The notes: generated by a model not told the origin, from the sequence alone. A stretch of DNA of 8,004 nt from Calditrichota bacterium (GCA_013152765.1 JAADFT010000079.1:1-8004), one strand, 5' to 3'; counted from the first letter of the stretch, positions 1 to 6,412 are shown. A program made the numbers and translations.

Positions 1-1813
1 GCAGCTTCAGAATGGCCTCTCGAACCTCGGCCTTCGTGGCGTTCTGACCTGGCGCGTGGCAGAAGGAGCAGTTGATTTCCGGCGACGTCGGTGCCACAGT
101 CTCGGTGTTGAAGACAACCTTGCCGCTCTGCAGAACCTCAATCAGCGCCGTTTGGAAAGGTTCGAACGTGCCGTCGTCCAGGTTCGCTGTGAGCGGAATG
201 CCCTCGGCCACGAAGTGGTCCCCGGCGGGCTCCATCTCCCCTGTAAGTCCAAAGCCCTTCAGCCCCACGTCCTGCTCAAGTTTTGCGCCAAAGAGCTTTT
301 CCGCGTAGTCCCAAAAGTTCGTCTTCCCGCGGGATGTCGTGTTGTGGTCAAAGGCGTAACGGATGGCGTAGCCTTCCGTCACAATCTTCGGCTTTCCACC
401 GCGTACGATCACCTGCGCCCAGAGCGTCTGGTACGGCGGCAAAATGCAGAAAACGGACTCGTCGTCATCGTAGCAGTGCATGCCGAGGTCGTTCCAGGGG
501 TCGTTCCAGGCCAAAACGACGACCTCGCCGAGCTGAATTGTTGGTTTCTCGGCTTTTGCCTCGCCACCCTGTGCCTCGGTGCCTTTCTCCTTGCCGCCGC
601 TGCGCAGGTAACGGATCAGGGCCTGCATCTCCTCGTCACTCAGCCTGACCGGGGGCATCGACACCCCCGCAGCCATGGGATCGGTGAGAAAAGCGGCCAG
701 CTCCTCGTCCGTCTTGAACTTGGCAGCTTTGCTGAAAGCATCGCCGGCCAGCCCCGGGTGGCAGGACCCGCACTTCTGGCTGAAAATCGCTTCGCCGCTC
801 ACCGGAATCTTGAACGCCGGAGGAGTGATCACCAGGTTCTCCTGAGCGTCCATCACGCCGGCGATCAGGTCCTTGCCCCGCGTCATGCTGCGCGTCCAGC
901 CCATGAACCAGATTGCCGCCACCACCAGCACCACGCCAATCCACAAAGGACCGAGTGCGAGGCCACTGCTGTCGGCTCTGCCGTAAATCAAGAACAAAAT
1001 GACGGCGACGACGCCAGCCAGAAGCCCCAGGATCCAGGGAATCAGCGCTTCGCCGAAAAGAATCGCACGTCCTGTTTCCGGAAGCGCCAGGACGTACCAC
1101 ACACCCGGAACGACCTGCAGGATGCTGGCCCACGCGGCCAGGCGTGCCCCCTTTGCGGCTTCAAACACCCGCTGGGGATCGCCGGTCCCAACCTTTTTCG
1201 CTTTCCAAACGGCCTTCACCACGATCAGAGCGCCAACAATGGCCACGGCCGCGAGCAACCTGTGCAGAAGAGCAGGCCAAAAGGTGGGGTTGAACACACC
1301 GTGCCAGACGTTGCCGGTCTCAACCCACTTACCCGGCGTAGCCATGAAAGTGACGCCAGCCGTGAACACAATGGCCACCAGCAACGGTGCGAGCCCAGCG
1401 ACCAGCCCGAGAAGCATGTGGGCTCCCTTGCGGTTGGCCATGGCATCCCAGCGCAGGTAGTAGAGAGCCATGAAGAGCAGGTTGATCAGGTAACCGGCGA
1501 GCAGCTGAAGTACCAGAAACCAGAAGAACACGTTGAAAATGGCAGCGATCAGCACCGGGTACAGACCCAGAAAAAGCACCACCATCGCGCTGCCGAAAAT
1601 GCCGCCAATGACCGTGGCCTCGATGACCAGCGGGATGAGGCCGTGCGCAAGTCGGTCGTAGCGCTCATCGCTCTTCTTGACCCCCAGAAACTCGAACACG
1701 ACGGCGACCAGCGGCCCCGCAAGGGCCACCGACACCAGCGTGATGTGAATCAAAGCCACCAGCCCGATCAGGACTGATTTGCTGACTGGCAAATGAACAG
1801 GTGGCAACGTCAT
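1..1813 (-). CDS. CydA-like membrane protein fused to cytochrome c and an LGMHC-motif domain (partial, C-terminus off window)
   Basis: Reading is open from ATG 1811-1813 to the window edge, giving 604 codons with no stop. The start is fixed by GGAGGA at 1821-1826, seven bases upstream. Residues 1-310 form about eight hydrophobic helices related to cytochrome bd subunit I. H23 and H184 match the E. coli CydA heme ligands H19 and H186. The helix-3 glutamates present in the neighbouring paralogue are Q103 and I110 here, and helix 7 has no methionine to match M393. The quinol loop between helices 6 and 7 is absent. Residues 340-405 are a class I cytochrome c (CGSCH at 348-352, likely axial M386 in SMPP). 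A Lys/Glu/Gly linker leads to a soluble domain from about 428, containing WNDLGMHC (440-447) and a second heme motif, CSFCH, at 582-586. The cytochrome parts are probably periplasmic. It sits 68 bases downstream of the paralogue at 1882-3141, so cotranscription is likely. The family assignment is solid; the function (oxidase, quinone-independent electron transfer, or structural partner) is inference. Confidence 0.85.
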   Translation of the reverse strand, partial: MTLPPVHLPVSKSVLIGLVALIHITLVSVALAGPLVAVVFEFLGVKKSDERYDRLAHGLIPLVIEATVIGGIFGSAMVVLFLGLYPVLIAAIFNVFFWFLVLQLLAGYLINLLFMALYYLRWDAMANRKGAHMLLGLVAGLAPLLVAIVFTAGVTFMATPGKWVETGNVWHGVFNPTFWPALLHRLLAAVAIVGALIVVKAVWKAKKVGTGDPQRVFEAAKGARLAAWASILQVVPGVWYVLALPETGRAILFGEALIPWILGLLAGVVAVILFLIYGRADSSGLALGPLWIGVVLVVAAIWFMGWTRSMTRGKDLIAGVMDAQENLVITPPAFKIPVSGEAIFSQKCGSCHPGLAGDAFSKAAKFKTDEELAAFLTDPMAAGVSMPPVRLSDEEMQALIRYLRSGGKEKGTEAQGGEAKAEKPTIQLGEVVVLAWNDPWNDLGMHCYDDDESVFCILPPYQTLWAQVIVRGGKPKIVTEGYAIRYAFDHNTTSRGKTNFWDYAEKLFGAKLEQDVGLKGFGLTGEMEPAGDHFVAEGIPLTANLDDGTFEPFQTALIEVLQSGKVVFNTETVAPTSPEINCSFCHAPGQNATKAEVREAILKL

Positions 1814-1881
1814 GACTCTTTCCTCCGATCTTGGTTGCTACTGCAACGTGCTTCTCTCGCACCGACCAAGAACGCCGGAAC

Positions 1882-3141
1882 TCACTGACCAGCCTTCTGC
1901 CGCAGGTACTGCACGAGCTGGTCCAGTTCGGTGTCGCTGCCTTCGAAGGGAGGCATCATGTCCTTGCCCTTCGAAGCAGGATCTCGGAGGAAAGCTTTCA
2001 AGGCATCATCCGTGCTGTACTTCGAGGTCGCGGCGAACGCATCGCCGCCAACAGAGGGGTGACATGGCGCGCAGGCATCCTCGAAAATCTTGGCGCCCTG
2101 GTCCGCCCCCTCAGACTGCGCCGCTGTTGTGGGTGCCTCCTCCACAAACGTCTGGTTGCCGTACATCACGCCGTAAATCAGGTAAGGTTTGCGGGCCCTC
2201 TCCCGCGTGAAGCCCATCAACATCGTGGTCGCCACGATCATGACCATGCTGAGCCAGAGCAACCCGCGGGCGCCCGCATTGCGCAGCGTTTTTTCCGCTG
2301 AACGGCTGGTGAAGTGCACAATCAACACGGCCGTGCCCGCCAGCAGCATGGCTCCGTACCAGTAGGGCGTCAGCTCGCCAGCCAGAAGCTTTTTCCACAC
2401 GGCTTCCGGGAGCTTTTGCAGGTACCAGACACCCGGCACGAATTGCAGCGCCGTGGTGACCACCGCCCAGGTACCTGCGTAACGCAGCGCCCAGGCAGCG
2501 TAGCCGGGTTGCGGCTCCCGCTTGCGCATGTAAAGAGCGTAGGCGATCATGAAGAACGAAGCAATCGACAGGCTTGCAACCGCGCGGTGAGTCACTGAGG
2601 GCCACATCGAAGGATTGAAGAAAGCGTCCCAGGCGCTGTGCGTCTGCACCCATTTGCCGGGCGTAAGCAGAAACGAGGCCAGGGCGTTGATCAGAAACAT
2701 GCTGCTCCAGGAACCCACTGCACCAAGCAACCCGAAGAACATGTGCAGCCCTTTCCGGTCCCGCAACTTGTCCCAGGTGTACTTGTACGTGACAATGAAG
2801 ACCGCCTCCACCAGGAAGGCCAGAATCTCGATGGCCAGCGGCCAGAAGAAAATCCGCGCACCGGTGGTGAAGAATTTCGGGAAAAGCCCCGTGTTCAGCG
2901 CAACAATCCCCACGCCCAGGACCGGCCCCAGCACCATGGCCACAAACAGCATGTTGGCCAGGTGCCTGGCGAAGAGATCGTAGCGCTCGTCTTTTTTCTT
3001 GACGCCGATGTACTCCGTGATGACCGCCAGAAGGGGTCCCCCGACGACGAAATTGGCGAAGAGAATCATGTGCACGAGCATGACGATCGCCATGAAGCCG
3101 CTCGCACCCAGGAAGGGTACCTTGATGGCTGGAAAATTCAT
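1882..3141 (-). CDS. CydA-like (cytochrome bd subunit I-like) membrane protein with C-terminal cytochrome c domain
   Basis: A 419-residue protein. The frame stays open upstream to 3264, but ATG 3139-3141 is chosen because GGAGGAGG lies just before it and the CydA-type N-terminus begins there. Eight membrane helices lie at about 13-40, 57-82, 94-120, 131-159, 182-205, 215-241, 258-279 and 292-311. Matches to E. coli CydA, compared from memory, include H24 (=H19), PLAIE at 101-105 followed by E112 (helix-3 glutamates), H185 (=H186, heme b558) and M265 (=M393, heme b558). The long quinol-binding Q loop between helices 6 and 7 is reduced to about 20 residues. The glutamate that ligates heme b595 in E. 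coli (E445) has no acidic counterpart; the equivalent stretch is TTMLMG (305-310). GRQPW is reduced to RKPY (317-320). Residues 345-419 form a cytochrome c (CAPCH 357-361, axial Met 395 or 396). It probably uses a cytochrome c partner rather than quinol. Oxygen reduction is possible but unproven. No CydB is visible nearby. Confidence 0.9.
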   Translation of the reverse strand: MNFPAIKVPFLGASGFMAIVMLVHMILFANFVVGGPLLAVITEYIGVKKKDERYDLFARHLANMLFVAMVLGPVLGVGIVALNTGLFPKFFTTGARIFFWPLAIEILAFLVEAVFIVTYKYTWDKLRDRKGLHMFFGLLGAVGSWSSMFLINALASFLLTPGKWVQTHSAWDAFFNPSMWPSVTHRAVASLSIASFFMIAYALYMRKREPQPGYAAWALRYAGTWAVVTTALQFVPGVWYLQKLPEAVWKKLLAGELTPYWYGAMLLAGTAVLIVHFTSRSAEKTLRNAGARGLLWLSMVMIVATTMLMGFTRERARKPYLIYGVMYGNQTFVEEAPTTAAQSEGADQGAKIFEDACAPCHPSVGGDAFAATSKYSTDDALKAFLRDPASKGKDMMPPFEGSDTELDQLVQYLRQKAGQ

Positions 3142-3143
3142 GG

Positions 3144-3155
3144 CCTCCTCCTTCC
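3144..3155 (-). promoter_or_regulatory. Ribosome binding site deciding the start at 3141
   Basis: On the minus strand this reads GGAAGGAGGAGG and ends two bases before ATG 3139-3141. It supports the 419-residue start. The alternative upstream ATG at 3264 would add 41 Arg/Pro-rich residues unlike a CydA N-terminus and has no such site. Confidence 0.8.
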
Positions 3156-3250
3156 TTGCCCCAGGCGACGGCCGACCAGTGGGCCGCACCAAACCGTGCG
3201 TCCAGCGCAACTCCCTTGCGAAAGGGCCTCGCCCCCGAATCCGCTGCTCG

Positions 3251-3274
3251 AAAGTCGGCAACATCCCGACCTTT
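3251..3274 (-). other. Small hairpin in the leader of the CydA-like operon
   Basis: On the minus strand AAAGGTCGG and CCGACTTT pair as eight base pairs with one bulged G around a seven-base loop. It lies about 110 bases upstream of the CydA-like start. It could be a weak terminator, a leader element or chance. It has only three T residues after the stem on the minus strand, and a slightly longer T run on the plus strand, where there is no gene to terminate. Confidence 0.25.
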
Positions 3275-3472
3275 TCAGGAACAGCATTCCGATCTGGTCC
3301 AACCGCCGCGCCTGTGCTAAGTCCCTGCCTCCGTCAAGAAACGGGAGAATCAAATCGCGCGCCGACCGAAGCAAGTCCGTGCCACTGGATCCCCCTCAGT
3401 TGCGTCGACTTCCGTGGGCGTTCACGAGTCGGTCTCACCCGAGCGAGCTCGCCGCCGTCTCAAGCCGGGCCT

Positions 3473-3507
3473 GGAGCGGAGGGGAACATCGTTGCCCCTC
3501 CGGCTCC
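3473..3507 (-). terminator. Hairpin just after the rubredoxin-like gene, possible terminator
   Basis: GGAGCGGAGGGG at 3473-3484 pairs with CCCCTCCGGCTCC at 3495-3507: twelve pairs with one bulge and a ten-base loop. It begins six bases beyond the stop at 3514 on the minus strand. The stem is strong, but no U run follows it, so it may be a pause or RNA-protecting structure rather than a classic intrinsic terminator. Confidence 0.5.
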
Positions 3508-3513
3508 CGTCTC

Positions 3514-3846
3514 TCAACCCCACTTGCCCTTGCTGATGTGCGTCTCAATCTCCGCCTTGATCGACTGCTTCAGCTCCCAGGCGCTTTTCTGCGCCGCCTT
3601 GAAAATGGCCACGCAGCCGGGATCCAGGTTGTCGTCGATTCCCTTCGCAGCAATTTCCAGAACCTCATCCAGAATACCGGAAAGCTGCATGTGCAGGTTG
3701 TTCGTGAATCGCGCCCGCTCGATCAACTGCTCTTTGTCGCTCTCAATCTTGGTGAATTTCTCCTTGGGGGCACCACACTTGGGACAGCGATCCGGCGCTT
3801 CGTCGCCGTCGTGAACGTAGCCACAAACCGAGCATCTCCACTTCAT
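3514..3846 (-). CDS. Rubredoxin-like protein with helical C-terminal tail
   Basis: A 110-residue protein. The start is ATG 3844-3846, with consensus AAGGAGGT at 3851-3858; an upstream in-frame ATG at 3891 lies next to a terminator and has no such site. Residues 1-31 hold a compact rubredoxin/rubrerythrin-type iron site: Cys5 and Cys8 (CSVCGY), then Cys21 and Cys24 (CPKCGAP). Residues 33-110 are predicted mostly helical (LIERARFTNN, then LSGILDEVLEIAA, then a helix ending HISKGKWG) and lack the ExxH pairs of a full diiron rubrerythrin. Zinc is the alternative metal. Likely cytoplasmic, as an electron carrier or adaptor for the peroxidase and ferritin-like proteins encoded immediately upstream. 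Known rubrerythrins with an N-terminal rubredoxin domain are longer, so this could be a shortened relative or a separate small family. The electron-carrier role is inferred from the Cys4 site and the neighbours. Confidence 0.85.
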   Translation of the reverse strand: MKWRCSVCGYVHDGDEAPDRCPKCGAPKEKFTKIESDKEQLIERARFTNNLHMQLSGILDEVLEIAAKGIDDNLDPGCVAIFKAAQKSAWELKQSIKAEIETHISKGKWG

Positions 3847-3850
3847 CGCT

Positions 3851-3858
3851 ACCTCCTT
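3851..3858 (-). promoter_or_regulatory. Ribosome binding site deciding the start at 3846
   Basis: Reads AAGGAGGT on the minus strand, four bases before ATG 3844-3846. This near-perfect site supports the 110-residue form over the longer one starting at 3891. Confidence 0.8.
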
Positions 3859-3888
3859 CGCTTGGTTTTGCTGTTCAGCCGGAAATCT

Positions 3889-3934
3889 CAAAAAGACAAG
3901 GCCCCGAGGTCGGCGCAGACCTGCCTCGGGGCCC
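3889..3934 (-). terminator. Rho-independent terminator after the peroxiredoxin gene
   Basis: GGCCCCGAGG (3900-3909) pairs perfectly with CCTCGGGGCC (3924-3933), with extra pairing possible inside the loop (AGGTC/GACCT). On the minus strand the stem is followed by TTGTCTTTTT. It starts six bases after the peroxiredoxin stop codon. The rubredoxin-like gene begins only about 43 bases further on, so it must be expressed by readthrough, by processing, or from a promoter overlapping the hairpin. Confidence 0.85.
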
Positions 3935-3939
3935 GTACG

Positions 3940-4584
3940 TCACGAGAGTTTCTTGTGGCAGAACCACCAGTCGTAACAGGTGTACTCCTGAAGGCGTTTT
4001 CGGGCCGTCTCCTCGTCCGTTGCTGGGGGAATGATCACCTCATCCCCAAGCAGCTCGTTGTTTGGCCAGTTAGCCGGAATGGCGACACCTTCCTTGTCCG
4101 ACACCTGCAGACCCCGCACCATCCGGAGGATTTCATCCATGTTACGACCCAGCTCCTGAGGGTAGTACAGCATGGCGCGCACAACCCCCTGCGGATCGAC
4201 GATGAACACCGCACGAACGGTGTTCGTACCCTTACCCGGATGGATCAACCCGAGCGTGCTCGCCACCTTACCTGTGTCGTCGGCGATGATCGGGAATTTG
4301 ATCTCCTCGTTCAGGTTGTCTTTGATCCACTCCACCCACTTGATGTGCGAGAAGACCTGGTCGATGCTCAGACCAATGAGCTCGCAGTTCAGCTCCTGGA
4401 ACTTGTCGTACCGTTTTTGAAACGCGACGAATTCCGTCGTGCAAACGGGCGTGAAGTCCGCAGGATGACTGAAAAGCACGAACCACTTCCCGGCGAAGAC
4501 CTTCGGGAGCTTCATGGGCCCGTGCGTCGTCTGAACTTCCAGTTCGGGAAACTTGTCGCCGATCAGAGGGATACCACCTTCCAT
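3940..4584 (-). CDS. Peroxiredoxin, Prx6 class, archaeal/thermophile type with C-terminal cysteines
   Basis: A 214-residue AhpC/TSA-family thiol peroxidase that reduces hydrogen peroxide and organic hydroperoxides in the cytoplasm. The start ATG 4582-4584 has GAGGAGGT at 4591-4598. The active-site stretch is HPADFTPVC with peroxidatic Cys48, supported by Thr45, Pro41, Arg124 (NTVRAVF) and Arg147 (GRNMDE). The long C-terminal arm from about residue 165 is typical of the Prx6 class. Two further cysteines, Cys203 and Cys209 (CYDWWFC), match the arrangement I recall in the Aeropyrum pernix thioredoxin peroxidase, where one acts as resolving cysteine; this makes a 2-Cys-like cycle likely. Cys67 is an additional cysteine of unknown role. 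A terminator follows directly, and a 283-base gap separates it from the ferritin-like gene upstream, so it may be its own transcription unit. Its reductant could be rubredoxin or thioredoxin; the sequence does not tell. Confidence 0.95.
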   Translation of the reverse strand: MEGGIPLIGDKFPELEVQTTHGPMKLPKVFAGKWFVLFSHPADFTPVCTTEFVAFQKRYDKFQELNCELIGLSIDQVFSHIKWVEWIKDNLNEEIKFPIIADDTGKVASTLGLIHPGKGTNTVRAVFIVDPQGVVRAMLYYPQELGRNMDEILRMVRGLQVSDKEGVAIPANWPNNELLGDEVIIPPATDEETARKRLQEYTCYDWWFCHKKLS

Positions 4585-4867
4585 CGCAACACCTCCTCAC
4601 CACACTTGGTCCTTAACGGTTTGTGAAGTTGTACAGGGGTGGCCGCCAGCGGCGGTTCCCCACGTAACGGCACGCACAAAACAGCAGTCCCCCAGTTTGT
4701 GTAACCAATCCCGCCGGGTCAGATATTTCCGCATCTCTCGGGAACAGAGAATCCACGCTGTTTCGGCTCGCAGGCGGTTTCTACCGCTCCGACATCTTCC
4801 ACGACGCCGCAGCACCGGACCGGAGGATACCGGACGCCCCCCTGTCCCGCGCTGCAGCAAGTCCCCG
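4585..4867. other. Intergenic region, 283 bases, no gene seen
   Basis: This lies between the second ferritin-like gene and the peroxiredoxin gene and presumably holds the peroxiredoxin promoter on the minus strand. I found no convincing -35/-10 pair and no strong terminator; there are only short CCGG repeats around 4815-4835 and a five-pair hairpin near 4643-4655. Confidence 0.5.
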
Positions 4868-5386
4868 TTAGCCAGCTTCCAGGTCGAACTCCGGCACACC
4901 GAACCAGAATCCCTGGCCGGTAAGGCTGTCGATTTCGGCCTGGATCAAATCGTAGTGCGCCTCTTCGATGTCGCGGAGCTTGGCGAAGAGCTGCCGGACT
5001 TCCCGGTCCGTAGTCCTTTCCATCAACCTGTTGTAAAACTCCACGCTGCGCCGCTCGAGCTCTAAAGCCGTCCGCAAGGCCGTGAGCTCGTCAGCGTGTT
5101 CTTCGCCCTTCGTTTTCGCGTCGATTTCTTGCAAAGCCGGGCGCACCACGGCGATCGGCTTGAAGTCCGCAGGCGGAGGCGACCACTTCCCTTCCTTTTC
5201 CAGCCTCAGGCGGTACTGGTGAAAGAACTTCATGTGGTCCAGCTCGTCACTCGCGAGCCGGAGAAACATGTTTTTCCCCGTCACGTCCTTCGTTTTCCGG
5301 GCCAGCTTGATGAACGTCTCAAGCCCGGCCATCTCCAACTCCATCGCCGTCAGGATGGCCTTGGCCAGATCCAGTGGTTCTGCCAT
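4868..5386 (-). CDS. Ferritin-like diiron protein (rubrerythrin superfamily), second of two
   Basis: A 172-residue, probably cytoplasmic protein. The start ATG 5384-5386 has GAGGAG at 5392-5397. It is a four-helix bundle built as an internal duplication: AMELE (14-18) and DELDH (47-51) in the first half match ALELE (107-111) and EEAHY (141-145) in the second. The expected diiron ligands are E18, E48 and H51, then E111, E141 and H144. There is no rubredoxin domain, so it would need an external electron donor; the rubredoxin-like protein encoded downstream is a candidate. Family roles include peroxide reduction and ferrous iron oxidation or storage; which applies is not visible. The first half matches its upstream neighbour position for position (E18, E48, H51). 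A 482-base gap separates it from that neighbour, so it probably has its own promoter. Confidence 0.85.
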   Translation of the reverse strand: MAEPLDLAKAILTAMELEMAGLETFIKLARKTKDVTGKNMFLRLASDELDHMKFFHQYRLRLEKEGKWSPPPADFKPIAVVRPALQEIDAKTKGEEHADELTALRTALELERRSVEFYNRLMERTTDREVRQLFAKLRDIEEAHYDLIQAEIDSLTGQGFWFGVPEFDLEAG

Positions 5387-5868
5387 CGCGTCTCCTCGTT
5401 TCAGTGTTTTGCTTTTCCGGTACGTCGCCTTTCGGCGTCCCCACAGCTACCTCTGCACTGGACTGCAACCACGACCAACGTCGCTGAAGCGCTCGCCCGA
5501 CACTCGAGACCGCAGTCAGCTCGAGCACACTCCGCCCTTTTGACTCTCAACGCCACCTCGCTACGGCAGCCACGACATTCAGCCCCTGGTGCTGACTCGC
5601 CAGCTCAGACGTGTTACATCCGCTCCGCCGCGAACAAGGCCAGAGCGCTTTCACCGCTCGAGATTCCCGAGAGCAACCAAAGCGTGCACACAACCAATCG
5701 CGCTTGGATGAGTGACAAGTCAGCACCCGGCTGGCACAGCAGAATCTAACCGATCCGCACCGGTCCTCTGGTTGCGTCGGTGCGCCTCGGATTCACGACA
5801 GCGCAGCCGCTTACCGAAACCTCAAGAGCCTGGTGTCGGACAGGATACGACTGGCCCAGCCGAACGAA
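5387..5868. other. Intergenic region, 482 bases, no gene seen
   Basis: This is the longest gene-free stretch. It contains the hairpin at 5750-5790, attributed to the end of the upstream ferritin-like gene, and a small stem (CGCC/GGCG closed by a GAAA tetraloop on the minus strand) at 5426-5437 in the leader of the downstream gene. I found no tRNA-like T-loop, no small reading frame with a good ribosome binding site and no clear promoter hexamers. A regulatory RNA or divergent sequence-specific element cannot be excluded by eye. Confidence 0.55.
5750..5790 (-). terminator. Candidate terminator hairpin downstream of the first ferritin-like gene
   Basis: CGCACCG (5756-5762) pairs with CGGTGCG (5778-5784). 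After a two-by-two internal loop the stem is extended by CCGA (5750-5753) with TCGG (5787-5790), eleven pairs in all around a 15-base loop. On the minus strand it is followed by TTAGATT, which is only moderately T-rich. It lies about 80 bases beyond the stop codon at 5869. Confidence 0.45.
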
Positions 5869-6408
5869 TCAACCGCCGTCGAACATCCAGCCTTCCTGTT
5901 CGGAGTGCCACAGCTCCGGGTTCTCCAGGTAACGGAAGGAACTGTCGAGGATCTCGTAGTGCTCTTTTTCTTGCTCCAGCATGAACTCGTAGAACGTCTT
6001 CCCGTCGGGATCGGAGACTTTCTCCAGCAGCCCCTGGTAAAACTGGACGGCTTTGTTTTCGAAGTCGCGAGCGGTCTTGTAAGCCTCCAGGGCCTCGCTG
6101 TCCGGTTTGACGAGCTCGTCGATCTGTTTCTGCGCCTCTTTGAAGATTGTCTTCACTTCCTGCTTTGGCGACGGCTCGTCCTTGATCGCCTGACGCACAT
6201 CGCCCCAACTGTCCGCGTCCTTCAAACTGGCGTAAAACTTCTTGATCAGGGCGACGTGCTCCAGCTCCCAATCCGCCAGCCACTTCAACGTGCGTTTAGC
6301 CAGGGGATTGTGCACCCGCTCTGCCGCGTCAAGGTAGAACTTCCTGCCGTCTTCTTCCATTTGGAGAGCTGTCTGCAGCGCCTCCAGGTCCTCTTTGTGT
6401 CCACTCAT
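5869..6408 (-). CDS. Ferritin-like diiron protein (rubrerythrin superfamily), first of two
   Basis: A 179-residue, probably cytoplasmic protein. The start ATG 6406-6408 is chosen because GAGGAGGAG at 6413-6421 precedes it; the longer frame from 6450 would add 14 residues without a site. It is a duplicated four-helix bundle: ALQMEEDGRKFY (14-25) and WELEH (47-51), then ARDFENKAVQFY (113-124) and QEKEH (146-150). Expected diiron ligands are E18, E48, H51, E117, E147 and H150. The C-terminal stretch after 155 (FRYLENPELW, then GWMFDGG) is typical of the stand-alone ferritin-like proteins that resemble rubrerythrin without the rubredoxin domain. Likely role: peroxide or oxygen detoxification, or iron oxidation. 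It lies 144 bases downstream of the porin-cytochrome gene with only weak pairing in between, so readthrough from that gene is possible. Confidence 0.88.
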   Translation of the reverse strand: MSGHKEDLEALQTALQMEEDGRKFYLDAAERVHNPLAKRTLKWLADWELEHVALIKKFYASLKDADSWGDVRQAIKDEPSPKQEVKTIFKEAQKQIDELVKPDSEALEAYKTARDFENKAVQFYQGLLEKVSDPDGKTFYEFMLEQEKEHYEILDSSFRYLENPELWHSEQEGWMFDGG

Positions 6409-6412
6409 GTCG

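Larger units (their letters stand above)
3142..3513. other. Intergenic region, 372 bases, no gene seen
   Basis: No reading frame here has both a convincing ribosome binding site and family-like protein sequence. On the minus strand the region should hold the 3' end of the rubredoxin-like transcript (hairpin at 3473-3507) and the leader or promoter of the CydA-like pair. A second small hairpin lies at 3251-3274. I could not identify a convincing -35/-10 pair. A perfect 10-base palindrome (GCGAGCTCGC) at 3443-3452 may be chance. Confidence 0.6.

Noticed and set aside
636..1133. A minus-strand 165-codon frame inside the CydA-like fusion gene
   Set aside because: It is out of frame with the membrane and cytochrome c coding sequence, rich in Arg, Gly and Gln, and without a start signal.
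56..1777. A long plus-strand open frame (573 codons) opposite the CydA-like fusion gene
   Set aside because: It is the codon-register mirror of the minus-strand gene. Its protein is rich in Arg, His, Gln and Pro without any family pattern and has no ribosome binding site. It is explained by scarcity of certain codons in a GC-rich gene.
3443..3452. A perfect 10-base palindrome in the gap between the rubredoxin-like and CydA-like genes
   Set aside because: One short GC-rich palindrome is expected by chance. There is no second copy and no promoter near it that would support an operator.
2638..4626. A 662-codon plus-strand open frame running across three minus-strand genes and their gaps
   Set aside because: It crosses well-supported genes, a terminator and ribosome binding sites on the other strand, and its translation has low complexity with no recognisable domain. 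It is chance openness in GC-rich DNA.
4597..4899. A minus-strand 100-codon frame in the gap between the ferritin-like and peroxiredoxin genes
   Set aside because: It overlaps the end of the ferritin-like gene, runs into the peroxiredoxin ribosome binding site and has no convincing start signal or domain, so it is not called a gene.
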